Source of the DNA: Synechococcus sp. MW101C3
Lineage (GTDB): Bacteria > Cyanobacteriota > Cyanobacteriia > PCC-6307 > Cyanobiaceae
Length of the DNA: 64,000 bases
Assembly (NCBI RefSeq): GCF_002252635.1
Contig: NZ_NQKX01000004.1
Span: forward strand, 186,001 to 250,000
Direction of reading: 5' to 3'
Below, piece after piece: positions 25,929-35,267 of the stretch (position 1 is the first letter of the stretch; each line of letters begins with the position of its first letter). The notes beneath the pieces are model-generated. The model searched no databases. It was not told the origin of the DNA and saw only the letters and a list, made by a program, of their open reading frames with translations. The translations under genes and the position numbers were made by a program.

Positions 25929-27170
25929 TCACACCTGCCGCCGCAGCTGTTCATAGGCCTGGCAGAACGGTTCGCCCAGTGCCTGCCGCAGCACCCGGTC
26001 GGCGGCGAAGGCCTCCAGCGCCTCCTCCACGCTGCCCGGCAGCGACCGCGCCCGGCCGATCGGCGGATCGGTGTAGGCGTTGGCATCCTCACGGGGGCCG
26101 GGATCGAGGTTGCGCTCGATGCCATCGAGGCCGGCGGCCAGCACCGCCGCCGGCAGCAGGTAGGGGTTGGCGGCGCCATCGGCGAGGCGCAGCTCGAGCC
26201 GCTGGTCGTCGGGGATGCGCACCATGTGGGTGCGGTTGTTGCCGCCGTAGCTGATCCAGCCCGGTGACCAGGTGGAGCCGGAGGTGGTGTGCAGACCGCC
26301 GAGCCGCTGGTAGCTCTCGGCCACCGGGTTGGTGAGTGCGCAAAGCGCTGGCGCATGCTCCAGCAACCCGCCCAGAAACTTGTAGGCCAGCGCCGACAGG
26401 CCCAACGGCCCGCGTGGATCGTGGAACAGGTTGTGGCCGTCGGCGTTCCAGAGCGAATGGTGCAGGTGGGCGCCGTTGCCGGTGAGGGAGGCGAATGGCT
26501 TGGGCGAAAAGCTCACCCGCGCGCCGTGCTGCTCGGCCATCGCCTGCGCCATCACCCGGAAGAAGGCATGGCGGTCGGCGGTGACCAGGGCGTCGGCGTA
26601 GGTCCAGTTGAGCTCGAACTGACCGTTGGCATCCTCGTGATCGGCTTGGTAGGGCCCCCAGCCCAGGTCGCCCATGCCATCGAGCAGGCCGCCGATCAGC
26701 GGGTACTGCCGCATCAGCGCCAGCTGGTCGTAACAGGGCTTGCTCTGGCTGTCGTCGCCATCGGCGATCGCGGCGCCGCCGGGCTGCAGCAGGAAGAATT
26801 CCGCCTCCACACCGGTGCGGAAGTGGTAGCCCAGCCGCGCGGCCCGCTCCAGCTGGCACTTCAGCACCCAGCGCGGCGACTGCTCCAGCGGCAGGCCGCC
26901 CACCTGCAGGTCGGTGGCCACCCAGGCCACATCCCGCTGCCACGGCAGCACCATCAGGCTGGAGGTGTCCGGCAGGCCCAGCACGTCGGGGTCGGCGGGG
27001 GTCATGGCCAGCCAGGCGGCGAAGCCGGCGAACCCGGCACCGGCGGCCGCCACCTCCTGCACCGCCGCCACCGGCACGAGCTTGGCCCGTTGCACGCCGA
27101 ACAGATCGGTGAACGAGAAGAGCACGTGGCGGATGCCGCGATCGGTCGCGAAGCGGGCCAGGTCGGTCAT
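25929..27170 (-). CDS. glnT: Type III glutamine synthetase (GlnT-like)
   Basis: This enzyme family ligates ammonia (or an amine) to glutamate using ATP. The 413-residue protein is of GlnT type (TIGR03105-like), shorter than GlnA. Family segments are EAEFFLLQ (about 123-130), ANGQFELNWTYADAL, NGAHLHHSLW, SYGGNNRTHMVRIP and ELRLADGAANPYLLPAA. It is the last gene of a minus-strand run of oxidoreductase, desaturase and hydrolase genes, with a 41-base gap before it, facing a nitrilase cluster. Capture of ammonia or an amine released by that cluster is a plausible role. Gamma-glutamylation of an amine is an alternative. Confidence 0.85.
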   Translation of the reverse strand: MTDLARFATDRGIRHVLFSFTDLFGVQRAKLVPVAAVQEVAAAGAGFAGFAAWLAMTPADPDVLGLPDTSSLMVLPWQRDVAWVATDLQVGGLPLEQSPRWVLKCQLERAARLGYHFRTGVEAEFFLLQPGGAAIADGDDSQSKPCYDQLALMRQYPLIGGLLDGMGDLGWGPYQADHEDANGQFELNWTYADALVTADRHAFFRVMAQAMAEQHGARVSFSPKPFASLTGNGAHLHHSLWNADGHNLFHDPRGPLGLSALAYKFLGGLLEHAPALCALTNPVAESYQRLGGLHTTSGSTWSPGWISYGGNNRTHMVRIPDDQRLELRLADGAANPYLLPAAVLAAGLDGIERNLDPGPREDANAYTDPPIGRARSLPGSVEEALEAFAADRVLRQALGEPFCQAYEQLRRQV

Positions 27171-27211
27171 CGAAGCGGTGGGGGTGAAAGGGATGGGGGT
27201 CAGGGCCGGCG

Positions 27212-28201
27212 TCAGTCGTCGCAGAGCCGCTCCAGGGCACTGCGGATGAAGGCCTGTTCGGCTGGCGCGTCGCGGGGGTTGCCGGCGCGATGGCCCAGCA
27301 CCGAATCGATCACCGCGAAGTGGGCGCCGGGAATCTGACGGGCTTCGGCGGCGCAGTCGTCGGGGGGGAAATAGAGGTCGTGGCTGCCGGCGAGCACGGT
27401 GGTGCGGGCGCGGATGGCGCTCAACGGTGCCGGCAGGGCGTTGGCCAGCCAGGCATCGAGCATGGCGATCAGGTCATGGGGATCATGGCGCCGGTAGGCC
27501 GGCAGCCAGCTGCGCTCCACCGCCTCCTCCACGCTGGCGATGCCCTGCACCAGGTGTCGCCCTTCCTTGTAATAGGCCTGGCTGGCGGCCCAGCTGGCGT
27601 AGATCAGCGCGAAGGTGCGCAGAGCCTGCTCGGGCCTGGCGCGGAAGCGGTGGCCGTCCCAGGCCGGATCGGCGGTGAGGGCCTGGCGCAGGCTCAGCAG
27701 GAACAGGCGGTTATGCGGGGTGGTGTGGGCCGTGCCGCAGAGGCAGAACAGCCGTTCCACCGCCGCCGGGGCCAGGGCGCCCCAGTGGTACGCCTGCTGC
27801 GCCCCCATCGACCAGCCGTACACGAGCGCCAGCTGCTCCACCCCGAACAGCCCCTGGATCAGCTGCTGCTGGGCGCGCAGGTTGTCGCTGTGGTGGATCA
27901 CCCAGCCGTCTTCCGCCAGCCCCATGGCGCTGTTGCTGGGGCTGCTGGAGCGGCCGTTGCCGAACTGGCTCACCAGCACCACGCACCAGCGTTCCGGGTC
28001 GAGGATCGGGCCCACCACCCATTCGATGTCCTCCGGCCAGGCCCCGTAGGAACTGGGGTAGAGCACCAGGTTGGAGCGCTGTGGGTTGAGCGTGCCGTAC
28101 ACCCGGTACGACAGCCAGCCATCCGGCAGCGTCTGGCCGCAGTGGAAGCGGAACGGCCCCAGCGGGAAGTGGCGGTCGCCGCTGGACGCCGGGGCGCTCA
28201 A
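27212..28201 (-). CDS. MetX-like alpha/beta hydrolase
   Basis: The 329-residue protein resembles homoserine O-acetyltransferase-like hydrolases. The nucleophile elbow is VYGWSMGAQQAYHW (Ser near residue 138), with YPSSYGA as an oxyanion region, the acid in LAGSHDLYFPPDD and His in SVLGHRAGNP. TTG 28201 overlaps the desaturase stop (TTGA); a longer frame reading upstream runs through the desaturase coding region and is rejected. Proteins of this kind are annotated as acyltransferases or esterases. A role with the neighbouring desaturase in lipid or acyl chemistry is inferred. Confidence 0.75.
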   Translation of the reverse strand: MSAPASSGDRHFPLGPFRFHCGQTLPDGWLSYRVYGTLNPQRSNLVLYPSSYGAWPEDIEWVVGPILDPERWCVVLVSQFGNGRSSSPSNSAMGLAEDGWVIHHSDNLRAQQQLIQGLFGVEQLALVYGWSMGAQQAYHWGALAPAAVERLFCLCGTAHTTPHNRLFLLSLRQALTADPAWDGHRFRARPEQALRTFALIYASWAASQAYYKEGRHLVQGIASVEEAVERSWLPAYRRHDPHDLIAMLDAWLANALPAPLSAIRARTTVLAGSHDLYFPPDDCAAEARQIPGAHFAVIDSVLGHRAGNPRDAPAEQAFIRSALERLCDD

Positions 28202-29202
28202 ACCGGCTGCGGCTGGAGGGTGGGGGCGGCGGGCAGCTTCAGCAGCGACGGATCGGCCAGGAAGCGGCGATGCACCGCCAGGTAGCCCGGATCCAGATGA
28301 CGCAGCTGGGGCGCCAGCCACTGGTGGGCCGCCGGCAGGGCATGGAACGGCACCGAGGCGAACAGGTGGTGCTCGGCGTGGAACGGCATGTTCCACATCA
28401 GCCAGCGCAGCGGCGCCAGGGTGCTGGTGGTGCGGGTGTTGCTCAGGCCGTTGGTGCCGGTGTCGCAGCCGCCGTGCTCAGCCAGCAGCACGAAACGCAG
28501 CAGCGGTTGCCCCAGTGCCAGCGGCAGCAGCCAGTGCCAGAGCAGAAAGCCGTTGCCCCCCGGCACCGACAGCAGCAGCAGCACGCCGTAGACAGCCGCC
28601 TGCTTCAGCAGGGAGCTGCGCACCGCTGGCGCCGCATCGGCGGGGATGTAGGGGTTGGCGCTGAACTCACCGCGCAGGCCGCGCAGATGGCCGCGCAGCT
28701 TGGCGTTCCACCAGGGCAGGCCGCTGAGTTCAAGCAGGTAGGCCCAGCGGCTGGTCGGCGGTTGGTCTTCCAGCTCGGGATCAAGACCCGGCTGGTGGGT
28801 GTAGCGGTGGTGCCACTGGTGGTAGCGGCGGTAGAAGTCGGCGTTGTAGAAGCTCAGCACCCCCGCCCACCAGGCCACGGCGTCGTTGACGGCGCGGCTG
28901 GCGAAGGCGGTGCGGTGGCCGCATTCGTGCATGGCGCAGAAGGCGAAGGCCAGGCCCCAGCCGCACAGCAGCAGGGCCGGCAGGCGCAGCAGCAGGCTGA
29001 GCCGCTCGTCGCCCCACACCCAGCCCGTCGCCAGGATCAGCGCCGCATGGGAGAGGGTCTGCAGCCAGCCGGCCCGATCGGAGCGGCCATTGAGCTCGCG
29101 CAGCTCAGCGGCGGGGATCAGGGCGCTGGCGTCGGTTGATGGGGTCGCCCCTGGATGGTCGTCCACGGAAGGGGTCGCCGCTGGATGGTCCACAGCCGTC
29201 AT
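28198..29202 (-). CDS. Membrane fatty acid desaturase/hydroxylase
   Basis: The 334-residue protein is a di-iron membrane desaturase. Its three histidine boxes are HECGHRTAF (about 81-89), HQWHHRYTH (about 119-127) and HAEHHLFASVP (about 269-279). Four hydrophobic stretches flank them. It belongs to the FA_desaturase superfamily, which covers acyl-lipid desaturases and carotenoid hydroxylases or ketolases; the substrate cannot be set. ATG 29202 overlaps the oxidoreductase stop as ATGA and its own stop overlaps the hydrolase start, so the three genes are tightly coupled. Confidence 0.85.
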   Translation of the reverse strand: MTAVDHPAATPSVDDHPGATPSTDASALIPAAELRELNGRSDRAGWLQTLSHAALILATGWVWGDERLSLLLRLPALLLCGWGLAFAFCAMHECGHRTAFASRAVNDAVAWWAGVLSFYNADFYRRYHQWHHRYTHQPGLDPELEDQPPTSRWAYLLELSGLPWWNAKLRGHLRGLRGEFSANPYIPADAAPAVRSSLLKQAAVYGVLLLLSVPGGNGFLLWHWLLPLALGQPLLRFVLLAEHGGCDTGTNGLSNTRTTSTLAPLRWLMWNMPFHAEHHLFASVPFHALPAAHQWLAPQLRHLDPGYLAVHRRFLADPSLLKLPAAPTLQPQPV

Positions 29203-30629
29203 GAGCCGAGCAGTGCCGTGCATTCCAGCGGCTCCGTCCGGCTGCCGCGAGGCTGCAGCTGCTGCTGGATCCGTTGGGCGAGGTGATCGGCGTCGCCGCC
29301 GATGCCGCAGAAGCGGCCCGAGCCCCAGGTGTGCAGCCACGGCAGGCCGATGAAATAGAGCCCCTCGGCCTGGGTGATGCCCCGGTGGTGCACCGGTTCG
29401 CCGCTGCCATCGAACACCGGCACTTCCACCCAGCTGAAATCGGAGCGGTAACCCGTGCACCAGATCACGGCGGCCAGCGGCTCCTTGTAGAGGTCGATCA
29501 AGCTGAGCTCGCGGCTCGGGGCAGGACGCCAGCAGGGCTGGTACGGCGGCTCCAGCGGCGCGTCGAGGCCGTTGGCGGCGATGTAGGCGTCGATGCTGGC
29601 GCGGATGCGGGTGTACACGTCATCGGCCGCATCCAGGTTGGCGGCCAGGTTGTCGGCAAAGCTCAGGCCCGCTGCGGTGATCCGCTCCAGCCGGCCATGC
29701 AGCACCATGCCTTCGCTGGCCCGCTGGCGCAGGTCGATTTCGCGGCCGCCGTCCCGGCCCGTGAGGTAGTGGTTCGTCTTGTGGCGGATGGCGCGGGGAT
29801 CGGCATGGGCGTCGATCGGGGTGTCGTAGACCCCCATCCGCTCCAGCCACTCCACCACGTCGCGGCCGCGGTAACGGCGCGGCGAACGGGGCGCCGAACC
29901 CACGCTGAGGTGCACGCGACGCCCGGCCAGGAAGAGATCTTCGGCGATCTGGCAGCCCGACTGACCGCTGCCCACCACCAGCACCGGGCCCTCCGGCAGC
30001 TGATCGGGATGGCGGTAGTCGCGGGCATCGAGCTGGAGCACCTTGCCGGGCAGCCGCTCGGCCATCGGGTGGCGGCGCGGGTGGTGGTAGGCGCCGGTGG
30101 CGATCACCACCTGCTCGGTGTCGACCACGCCGGCGCTGGTGAGCAGGCGGTAGCCATTGCTGCTGGGCACCAGCCGTTCCACGCTCACCCCCTCCCGCAC
30201 GGTGATGGCTGAACGTTCGGCGAAGCGGCGCACGTAGTCGACGATCGCCTCACGGCCCATGAAGCCGTCGGGATCATCGCCGTCGTAGGGGAAGCCGGGC
30301 AGGCGGCACTGCCAGTTGGGGGTGACCAGGCAGAAGGAATCCCAGCGCTGCTGCTCCCAGGCGTGGGCCACCCGGTGGCGCTCCAGCACGAGCGCCTCAA
30401 TGCCCCGTTGCTGCAGGCAGCTCGCCACCGACAGCCCCGCCTGGCCGCCGCCGATCACCACCACCGGCGCCGTGACGGGGGCGGCAGCGCCGTCGGTTGC
30501 CGCGCTCTGCGCAGGTGTGCCACCGGGAGACGCAGCGATGGTCTCAGCGGCAGAAGCGGCGGGTGAGGTGGAGGCTGACCCCACGGGCAGGCGGCGAAGG
30601 GGAGGAAGACAGTGGCGCGGCCAGGCCAT
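29199..30629 (-). CDS. MSMEG_0569-type flavin-dependent oxidoreductase
   Basis: The product is of about 476 residues and FMO-like. It has FAD-binding VVVIGGGQAGLSVASCL (about 56-72), LVVGSGQSGCQIAEDL as the NAD(P)-binding motif, the characteristic WDSFCLVTPNWQCRLPGFPY, and GLPWLHTWGSGRFCGIGGDADHLA near the C-terminus. The family accompanies Nit1/Sll0784 nitrilase clusters in mycobacteria and cyanobacteria. The substrate is unknown. The low-complexity Ala/Ser start makes the exact N-terminus uncertain; ATG 30629 is chosen, with in-frame ATGs also at 30641 and 30674. It is the first gene of the minus-strand arm. Confidence 0.85.
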   Translation of the reverse strand: MAWPRHCLPPLRRLPVGSASTSPAASAAETIAASPGGTPAQSAATDGAAAPVTAPVVVIGGGQAGLSVASCLQQRGIEALVLERHRVAHAWEQQRWDSFCLVTPNWQCRLPGFPYDGDDPDGFMGREAIVDYVRRFAERSAITVREGVSVERLVPSSNGYRLLTSAGVVDTEQVVIATGAYHHPRRHPMAERLPGKVLQLDARDYRHPDQLPEGPVLVVGSGQSGCQIAEDLFLAGRRVHLSVGSAPRSPRRYRGRDVVEWLERMGVYDTPIDAHADPRAIRHKTNHYLTGRDGGREIDLRQRASEGMVLHGRLERITAAGLSFADNLAANLDAADDVYTRIRASIDAYIAANGLDAPLEPPYQPCWRPAPSRELSLIDLYKEPLAAVIWCTGYRSDFSWVEVPVFDGSGEPVHHRGITQAEGLYFIGLPWLHTWGSGRFCGIGGDADHLAQRIQQQLQPRGSRTEPLECTALLGS

Positions 30630-30714
30630 CACCCTCCTCATCGTGAGTTGCCGTGAGGGGCGGCCCGGTAGCAATCAAGACCAAATCGCAGGCCAGCACG
30701 GGCTCTGCCGTTTG

Positions 30715-30728
30715 GTGCCTCCTGCTAC
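30715..30728. promoter_or_regulatory. Candidate NtcA site between the two Nit1C arms
   Basis: GTG (30715-30717), eight bases, then TAC (30726-30728) match the NtcA consensus GTA-N8-TAC except for one base. It lies about 60-75 bases before the MSMEG_0572-like start and about 85 before the oxidoreductase start. A weak -10-like CATGGT is found at 30751. NtcA is the nitrogen regulator that activates many cyanobacterial nitrogen genes. Confidence 0.4.
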
Positions 30729-30789
30729 GTAAGTTCACACAGGCCTGGTGCATGGTCGTGACGCTGTTTCCTTCGCAGGTCGCCGGTTC

Positions 30790-31272
30790 ATGCCTGAGGT
30801 CACCCGCCCCGCCAATCAACCTGGCGATTTCCTCGTGGATTACGAGGAGAAGGTGTTCCCCGATGTGAAGGCGGAACCGGGCGAAAAGGCGCTCATCACC
30901 TTTCACACCGTGGCGTTCGAAGGCTCGATCGGCCTGGTGAACCTGCTGCAGGCCAGCCGCCTGATCAACAAGGGCTTCGAGACTTCGATCCTTCTCTACG
31001 GGCCTGGCGTCACCCTCGGAGTGCAGCGCGGCTTCCCCAAGCTCGGTGATGCCGCCTTCGACGGCCACCTCAACTTCAACGCCCGCCTGCAGAAGTTCAT
31101 GGACCAGGGCGGCAAGGTGTATGCCTGCCGCTTCGCCCTTCAGGCCCTCTACGGCCATGGCGAGGGGGCGCTGATGGCGGGCATCACCCCGGTGAATCCG
31201 CTCGATGTGCTCGACATCGTGCTGATGCACCGCAAGGAAGGCGCCTTCATCCTCGACACCTGGACGCTCTGA
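30790..31272 (+). CDS. MSMEG_0572/Sll0783-family nitrogen starvation protein
   Basis: The 160-residue protein matches the Sll0783/MSMEG_0572 family: [20 protein letters not shown] (about 14-33), [41 protein letters not shown], and a Cys in [14 protein letters not shown]. In Synechocystis the homologue is strongly induced by nitrogen starvation and affects polyhydroxybutyrate build-up. The reaction is unknown; the DsrE-like fold is a suggestion. ATG 30790 starts the conserved part. It is the first gene of the seven-gene plus-strand arm, two bases before the nitrilase. Confidence 0.9.
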   Translation: MPEVTRPANQPGDFLVDYEEKVFPDVKAEPGEKALITFHTVAFEGSIGLVNLLQASRLINKGFETSILLYGPGVTLGVQRGFPKLGDAAFDGHLNFNARLQKFMDQGGKVYACRFALQALYGHGEGALMAGITPVNPLDVLDIVLMHRKEGAFILDTWTL

Positions 31273-31274
31273 CG

Positions 31275-32399
31275 ATGAACGGCCCGATCGTCGTGGCCGC
31301 CGCCCAGATCCGTCCGGTGCTGCACAGCCTGGAGGGGTCTGTGGAGCGGGTGCTGGCAGCGATCACGGAGGCGGCCGGCCAGGGGGTGCAGCTGATCGTG
31401 TTCCCCGAAACCTTTCTTCCCTATTACCCCTACTTCTCCTTCGTGGAGCCGCCGGCGCTGATGGGGCGCTCCCATCTGCGCCTCTATGAGCAGGCGGTGA
31501 CGGTGCCGGGCCCGGCGCTGCGCCGCATCGCGGCCGCGGCGCGCGAGCACGCCATGCACGTGCTGCTGGGCATCAACGAACGGGAGGGCGGCAGCCTCTA
31601 CAACGCCCAGCTGCTGATCGACGCCAACGGCGCGCTGCTGCTGAAGCGGCGCAAGCTCACCCCCACGTATCACGAGCGCATGGTGTGGGGCCAGGGCGAT
31701 GGCGCCGGCCTCACGGTGGTGCCCACGGCGCTGGGGCGCATCGGTGCCCTGGCCTGCTGGGAGCACTACAACCCGCTGGCCCGCTTCAGCCTGATGGCCC
31801 AGGGGGAGGAGATCCACTGCGCCCAGTTCCCTGGTTCGCTGGTGGGCCCGATCTTCAGTGAGCAGACGGCCGTGACCCTGCGGCACCACGCGCTGGAGGC
31901 GGGCTGTTTCGTGGTGAGTTCCACCGCCTGGCTCGATCCCGCCGACCTCGATCAGATCACGCCGGATCCGGCGCTGCAGAAGGCCTGCCAGGGGGGCTGC
32001 CACACCGCCGTGATCAGCCCGGAAGGTCGCTACCTGGCGGGTCCGCTGCCGGAGGGGGAAGGGCTGGCGATCGCCGAGCTCGACCCGGCCCTGATCACCA
32101 AGCGCAAACGGATGATGGACAGCGTGGGCCACTACAGCCGCCCCGACCTGCTCGGCCTGCGTCTCGATCGCACGCCGGCGCGCCAGGTGCAGGAGCGGGA
32201 CGGGGGCAACGCAACGGCTGCCGGTGGTGGCGCTGGTCCTGCCATGCCTGCTGACCTGCCCGTACTGCTGGAGCCCTTGCTGGAGCCCCAGCGGGAAGCC
32301 TTGCGGTCACCCCTGACGGCCGTGCCGCCCCCGGCTGCGGGGATCTCCGCCCCTCCGCCACGGCTCAGTTCCTTGCCGGAGGCGGTGCCCCATGGCTGA
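31275..32399 (+). CDS. Nit1-type nitrilase
   Basis: The 374-residue protein is of the nitrilase superfamily branch 1. The catalytic triad is visible: Glu45 in FPETF, Lys127 in [11 protein letters not shown] and Cys161 in [10 protein letters not shown]. Nitrilases turn organic nitriles into acid plus ammonia. The Synechocystis relative (Sll0784) is an active broad-range nitrilase, and Nit1C clusters have been tied to cyanide assimilation in Pseudomonas. The C-terminal 60 residues are Pro/Ala-rich and unlike the core. The end overlaps the radical SAM gene by eight bases. Confidence 0.93.
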   Translation: MNGPIVVAAAQIRPVLHSLEGSVERVLAAITEAAGQGVQLIVFPETFLPYYPYFSFVEPPALMGRSHLRLYEQAVTVPGPALRRIAAAAREHAMHVLLGINEREGGSLYNAQLLIDANGALLLKRRKLTPTYHERMVWGQGDGAGLTVVPTALGRIGALACWEHYNPLARFSLMAQGEEIHCAQFPGSLVGPIFSEQTAVTLRHHALEAGCFVVSSTAWLDPADLDQITPDPALQKACQGGCHTAVISPEGRYLAGPLPEGEGLAIAELDPALITKRKRMMDSVGHYSRPDLLGLRLDRTPARQVQERDGGNATAAGGGAGPAMPADLPVLLEPLLEPQREALRSPLTAVPPPAAGISAPPPRLSSLPEAVPHG

Positions 32400-33558
32400 C
32401 TCCAGGGATGCCGCCGCGCTGGCGCGGCTCGTCACCGACCTGCAGGTGCAGGGCCTGGTGGAGCCCGGTGTGCCCGGCAACAAGGGCCGCCGCGGCGGGG
32501 CCGGCCCCTCCGACCACCGCGCCCTCACCCTGGATGGCACCACGGTGATGGTGCCCGTGTACAGCAGCGCCGCCCAGCGCTCCCCCTTCCGCCTGGCGGC
32601 CGGTGGCGCCGGGCTGGAGCTGCAGCGGGAGTCCGCCACACCGCTGGCGGTGGTGGAGGCTCCGCCGGAGCCGCGCTTCTACGGCCTGCACACCGCCGAC
32701 GGCACGCCGTACCGCTCGATCGCGCTGCTGCACAGCCGCGATGTGCTCGCCACCACGCTGCTGCAGACCTGCATCCGCTTCCGCGACCGCAGCCAGTCGT
32801 GCCAGTTCTGCGCCATCGAGCAATCGCTCGACGACGGCCGCACCCTGGTGCGCAAGACCCCGGCGCAGGTGGCGGAGGTGGCGGAGGCGGCGGTGCGGCT
32901 CGATGGGGTGCGCCAGCTGGTGATGACCACCGGCACCCCCAACAGCGACGACCGCGGCGCCCGCCTGCTGGCCGAGACGGCGGCGGCCGTGAAGGCGCGG
33001 GTGAACCTGCCGATCCAGGCCCAGTGCGAGCCGCCGGAGGATCCGATCTGGTTCCAGCGGATGAAGGACGCCGGCGTCGACAGCCTCGGCATGCACCTGG
33101 AGGTGGTGGAGCCCGAGGTGCGGCGCCGCATCCTGCCGGGCAAGGCGGAGCTGAGCCTGGAGCGCTACTTCGAGGCGTTCGAGCAGGCCGTGGCGGTGTT
33201 CGGCCGCGGCGAGGTGTCCACCTATCTGCTGGCGGGGCTGGGCGACAGCGCCGCCGCGATCGTGGCCTGCAGCGAGCGCCTGATCGCCGCTGGTGTGTAC
33301 CCGTTCGTGGTGCCGTTCGTGCCGATCAGCGGCACGCCGCTGGAGCACCATCCCGCGCCCAGCGCCGCCTTCATGGTGGAGATCTACACGGCCGTGGCCC
33401 AGCAGCTGGCGGCATCGGATCTGCGCGCTGCCGCGATGTCGGCGGGCTGCGCCAAGTGCGGCGCCTGCTCGGCCCTGTCGCTGTTCGAGCAGGCGGCCGC
33501 CACGAGCGACGCCCCATCGGCCCCACCACAGGCGGGCTGCGGCCCCTCCAGCTCCTGA
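32392..33558 (+). CDS. MSMEG_0568-type radical SAM protein
   Basis: The 388-residue protein has a non-canonical cluster motif: Cys127, Cys137, Cys140 in [14 protein letters not shown] (C-x9-C-x2-C instead of C-x3-C-x2-C), as in the MSMEG_0568 family of Nit1C clusters. The barrel continues with [35 protein letters not shown] and [26 protein letters not shown] near residue 355 could bind a second cluster. Reaction unknown. Its TGA overlaps the next ATG by one base. Confidence 0.9.
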   Translation: MADSRDAAALARLVTDLQVQGLVEPGVPGNKGRRGGAGPSDHRALTLDGTTVMVPVYSSAAQRSPFRLAAGGAGLELQRESATPLAVVEAPPEPRFYGLHTADGTPYRSIALLHSRDVLATTLLQTCIRFRDRSQSCQFCAIEQSLDDGRTLVRKTPAQVAEVAEAAVRLDGVRQLVMTTGTPNSDDRGARLLAETAAAVKARVNLPIQAQCEPPEDPIWFQRMKDAGVDSLGMHLEVVEPEVRRRILPGKAELSLERYFEAFEQAVAVFGRGEVSTYLLAGLGDSAAAIVACSERLIAAGVYPFVVPFVPISGTPLEHHPAPSAAFMVEIYTAVAQQLAASDLRAAAMSAGCAKCGACSALSLFEQAAATSDAPSAPPQAGCGPSSS

Positions 33559-34202
33559 TGTTCTTCATTGACCCCTCCAGCCACGACATCGGCCGCAGCC
33601 CCACCTCGGCGCCGGCCGCCTTCACCCCGTCGGTGCGCTGGGGTCTGGGTATCGACGCCGAGGATTTCCGCCTCTCGCCCTCGGCCTGCTCCGAGCGCTT
33701 CTCCTTCCATCTGCTGCGGCCCGGCACGCCGCTGCTGGCCGGCTACTGGGATCTGCGTCGCCGCATCTTCTGCCAGGAGCAGCATCTGTTCGAAGCCTCC
33801 GACCGCGACGCCCGCGATGCGGAGGCCACCCCGATCGCGGCGATCGCCCATGGGGCCAACCGGGCGGGCGCCAGCCCGGGCAGCGGCGGGCCGGTGGTGG
33901 GGGTGGTGCGGATCCTGGAGCAGGAGCCAAGGCTCTGGTACGGCGGCCGGCTCGGCGTGGACGCCGCCTTCCGCCGCCACAACCAGATCGGCAAGGGCCT
34001 GATCTGGAAGGCCGTGACCACCGCGAACGGCTGGGGTTGCGACCGCTTCCTGGCGACTGTGCAGGAGCAGAACGTGCGCTTCTTCCAGCGCCTGCACTGG
34101 CACTCGGTGGACACCCTGGAGCTCAAGGGGCTGCCCCATCACCTGATGGAGGCCGACCTCCGTTACTACACCCCGTCGCGGGAACGCCGGCCGGTGGCAT
34201 GA
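33558..34202 (+). CDS. MSMEG_0567/Sll0786-type GNAT N-acetyltransferase
   Basis: The 214-residue protein has a GNAT fold: FCQEQHLFEASDRD (about 71-84), VVGVVRILEQEP, RLGVDAAFRRHNQIGKGLIWKAVTTAN with the acetyl-CoA pyrophosphate loop (RRHNQIGKG), and LATVQEQNVRFFQRLHW. It is found with nitrilase and AIR-synthase-like genes in Nit1C clusters. The acceptor is unknown. In related family members GNAT and AIR-synthase domains are fused; here they are separate genes overlapping by four bases (ATGA). Confidence 0.9.
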   Translation: MFFIDPSSHDIGRSPTSAPAAFTPSVRWGLGIDAEDFRLSPSACSERFSFHLLRPGTPLLAGYWDLRRRIFCQEQHLFEASDRDARDAEATPIAAIAHGANRAGASPGSGGPVVGVVRILEQEPRLWYGGRLGVDAAFRRHNQIGKGLIWKAVTTANGWGCDRFLATVQEQNVRFFQRLHWHSVDTLELKGLPHHLMEADLRYYTPSRERRPVA

Positions 34203-35197
34203 GCGGCATCGACCTGGCGCCGCTGGCGGCACGGCTGCGTGCCCTGGCCGGCCTGCACGGCAAGACCGCCATTCAGCGCCCCGCCGCCCATTTCCCCCAC
34301 CAGCCCTTCGCCGCGCTCGGCCCGGCTGCCCTGCTCGGCGATGACGCCGCCCTGCTGCCGGCCTGCAGCGGACGCCTGCTGCTGGCCAGCGAGGGGATGG
34401 ATCCGGGCCTGCTGGCCAAGGATCCCTGGTTCGCCGGCTGGTGCGGCGTGCTGGTGAACCTCAGCGACATCGCCGCGATGGGTGGCCGGCCGCTGGCACT
34501 GGTGAACAGCCTCTGGTGCCGCGGCGCGGAGCGGGCTGAGCCGGTGCTGGCGGGCCTGCAGGCAGCGGCGGCGCGCTTCGCGGTGCCGGTGGTGGGCGGC
34601 CACACCAACCTCAACAGCCCCTACGACGCGCTGGCCGTGGCGGTGCTGGGCAGCGCCGCTGGTGCGGTGCTCTCGGCCCGTTTCGCCCGCCCCGGCGACC
34701 GTTGCTTCCTGCTGGTGAATGGCGCCGGCCGCATGCGCCATCCGGATCGCTTCTGGGATGCGGCCACACAGGCGGCGCCGGAGCTGCTGCGCCGCCAGCT
34801 GGCCCTGCCGGCGCAGCTGGCAGAAAACGGGGTGGTGCATGCCGCCAAGGACATCAGCATGGGCGGCCTGGTGGGCACGGCGGTGATGTTCTGCGAGAGC
34901 GCCGGCTGCGGCCTGACGCTCGAGCTCGAGGCGATCACGCCGCCGGCGGGCGTGCCGCTGGACGACTGGCTGGCCTGCTTCCCCAGCTTCGGCTTCCTGC
35001 TGGCGGTGACGCCGCAGCAGGAGCCGGCCCTGCGCACGGCCGTCGCGGCGGAGGGCAGCGAACCGGCACTCATCTGCCAGCCGATCGGCCACTTCACGGC
35101 GGAGCCGGGCGTGCGCCTACGGGCCGGTGGCGGCGAGGAAACCGTGTGGAGCGGCGCCGAGGCGCTCACCGGCTTCGGCCCGGTGCCGTCGGGGTAG
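34199..35197 (+). CDS. Sll0787-type AIR synthase-like protein
   Basis: The 332-residue protein has the two-domain PurM/SelD/ThiL-like fold: LLGDDAALLP (about 43-52, metal/ATP-binding Asp pair), VNLSDIAAMGGRPLALVNSL, VVGGHTNLNSPYDALAVAVLG, and AAKDISMGGLVGTAVMFCE. These ATP-using enzymes activate amide-type or acid oxygens through phosphate intermediates. In Nit1C clusters the substrate is not known. The start ATGA overlaps the stop of the GNAT gene. A 70-base gap follows. Confidence 0.9.
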   Translation: MSGIDLAPLAARLRALAGLHGKTAIQRPAAHFPHQPFAALGPAALLGDDAALLPACSGRLLLASEGMDPGLLAKDPWFAGWCGVLVNLSDIAAMGGRPLALVNSLWCRGAERAEPVLAGLQAAAARFAVPVVGGHTNLNSPYDALAVAVLGSAAGAVLSARFARPGDRCFLLVNGAGRMRHPDRFWDAATQAAPELLRRQLALPAQLAENGVVHAAKDISMGGLVGTAVMFCESAGCGLTLELEAITPPAGVPLDDWLACFPSFGFLLAVTPQQEPALRTAVAAEGSEPALICQPIGHFTAEPGVRLRAGGGEETVWSGAEALTGFGPVPSG

Positions 35198-35267
35198 GGG
35201 GTGCAGCGCTCAGCCTCGCTGGCCTGGTTCCGCTTCAGCGTTCACTGTCACCTCTCGCCGCCCTGCC

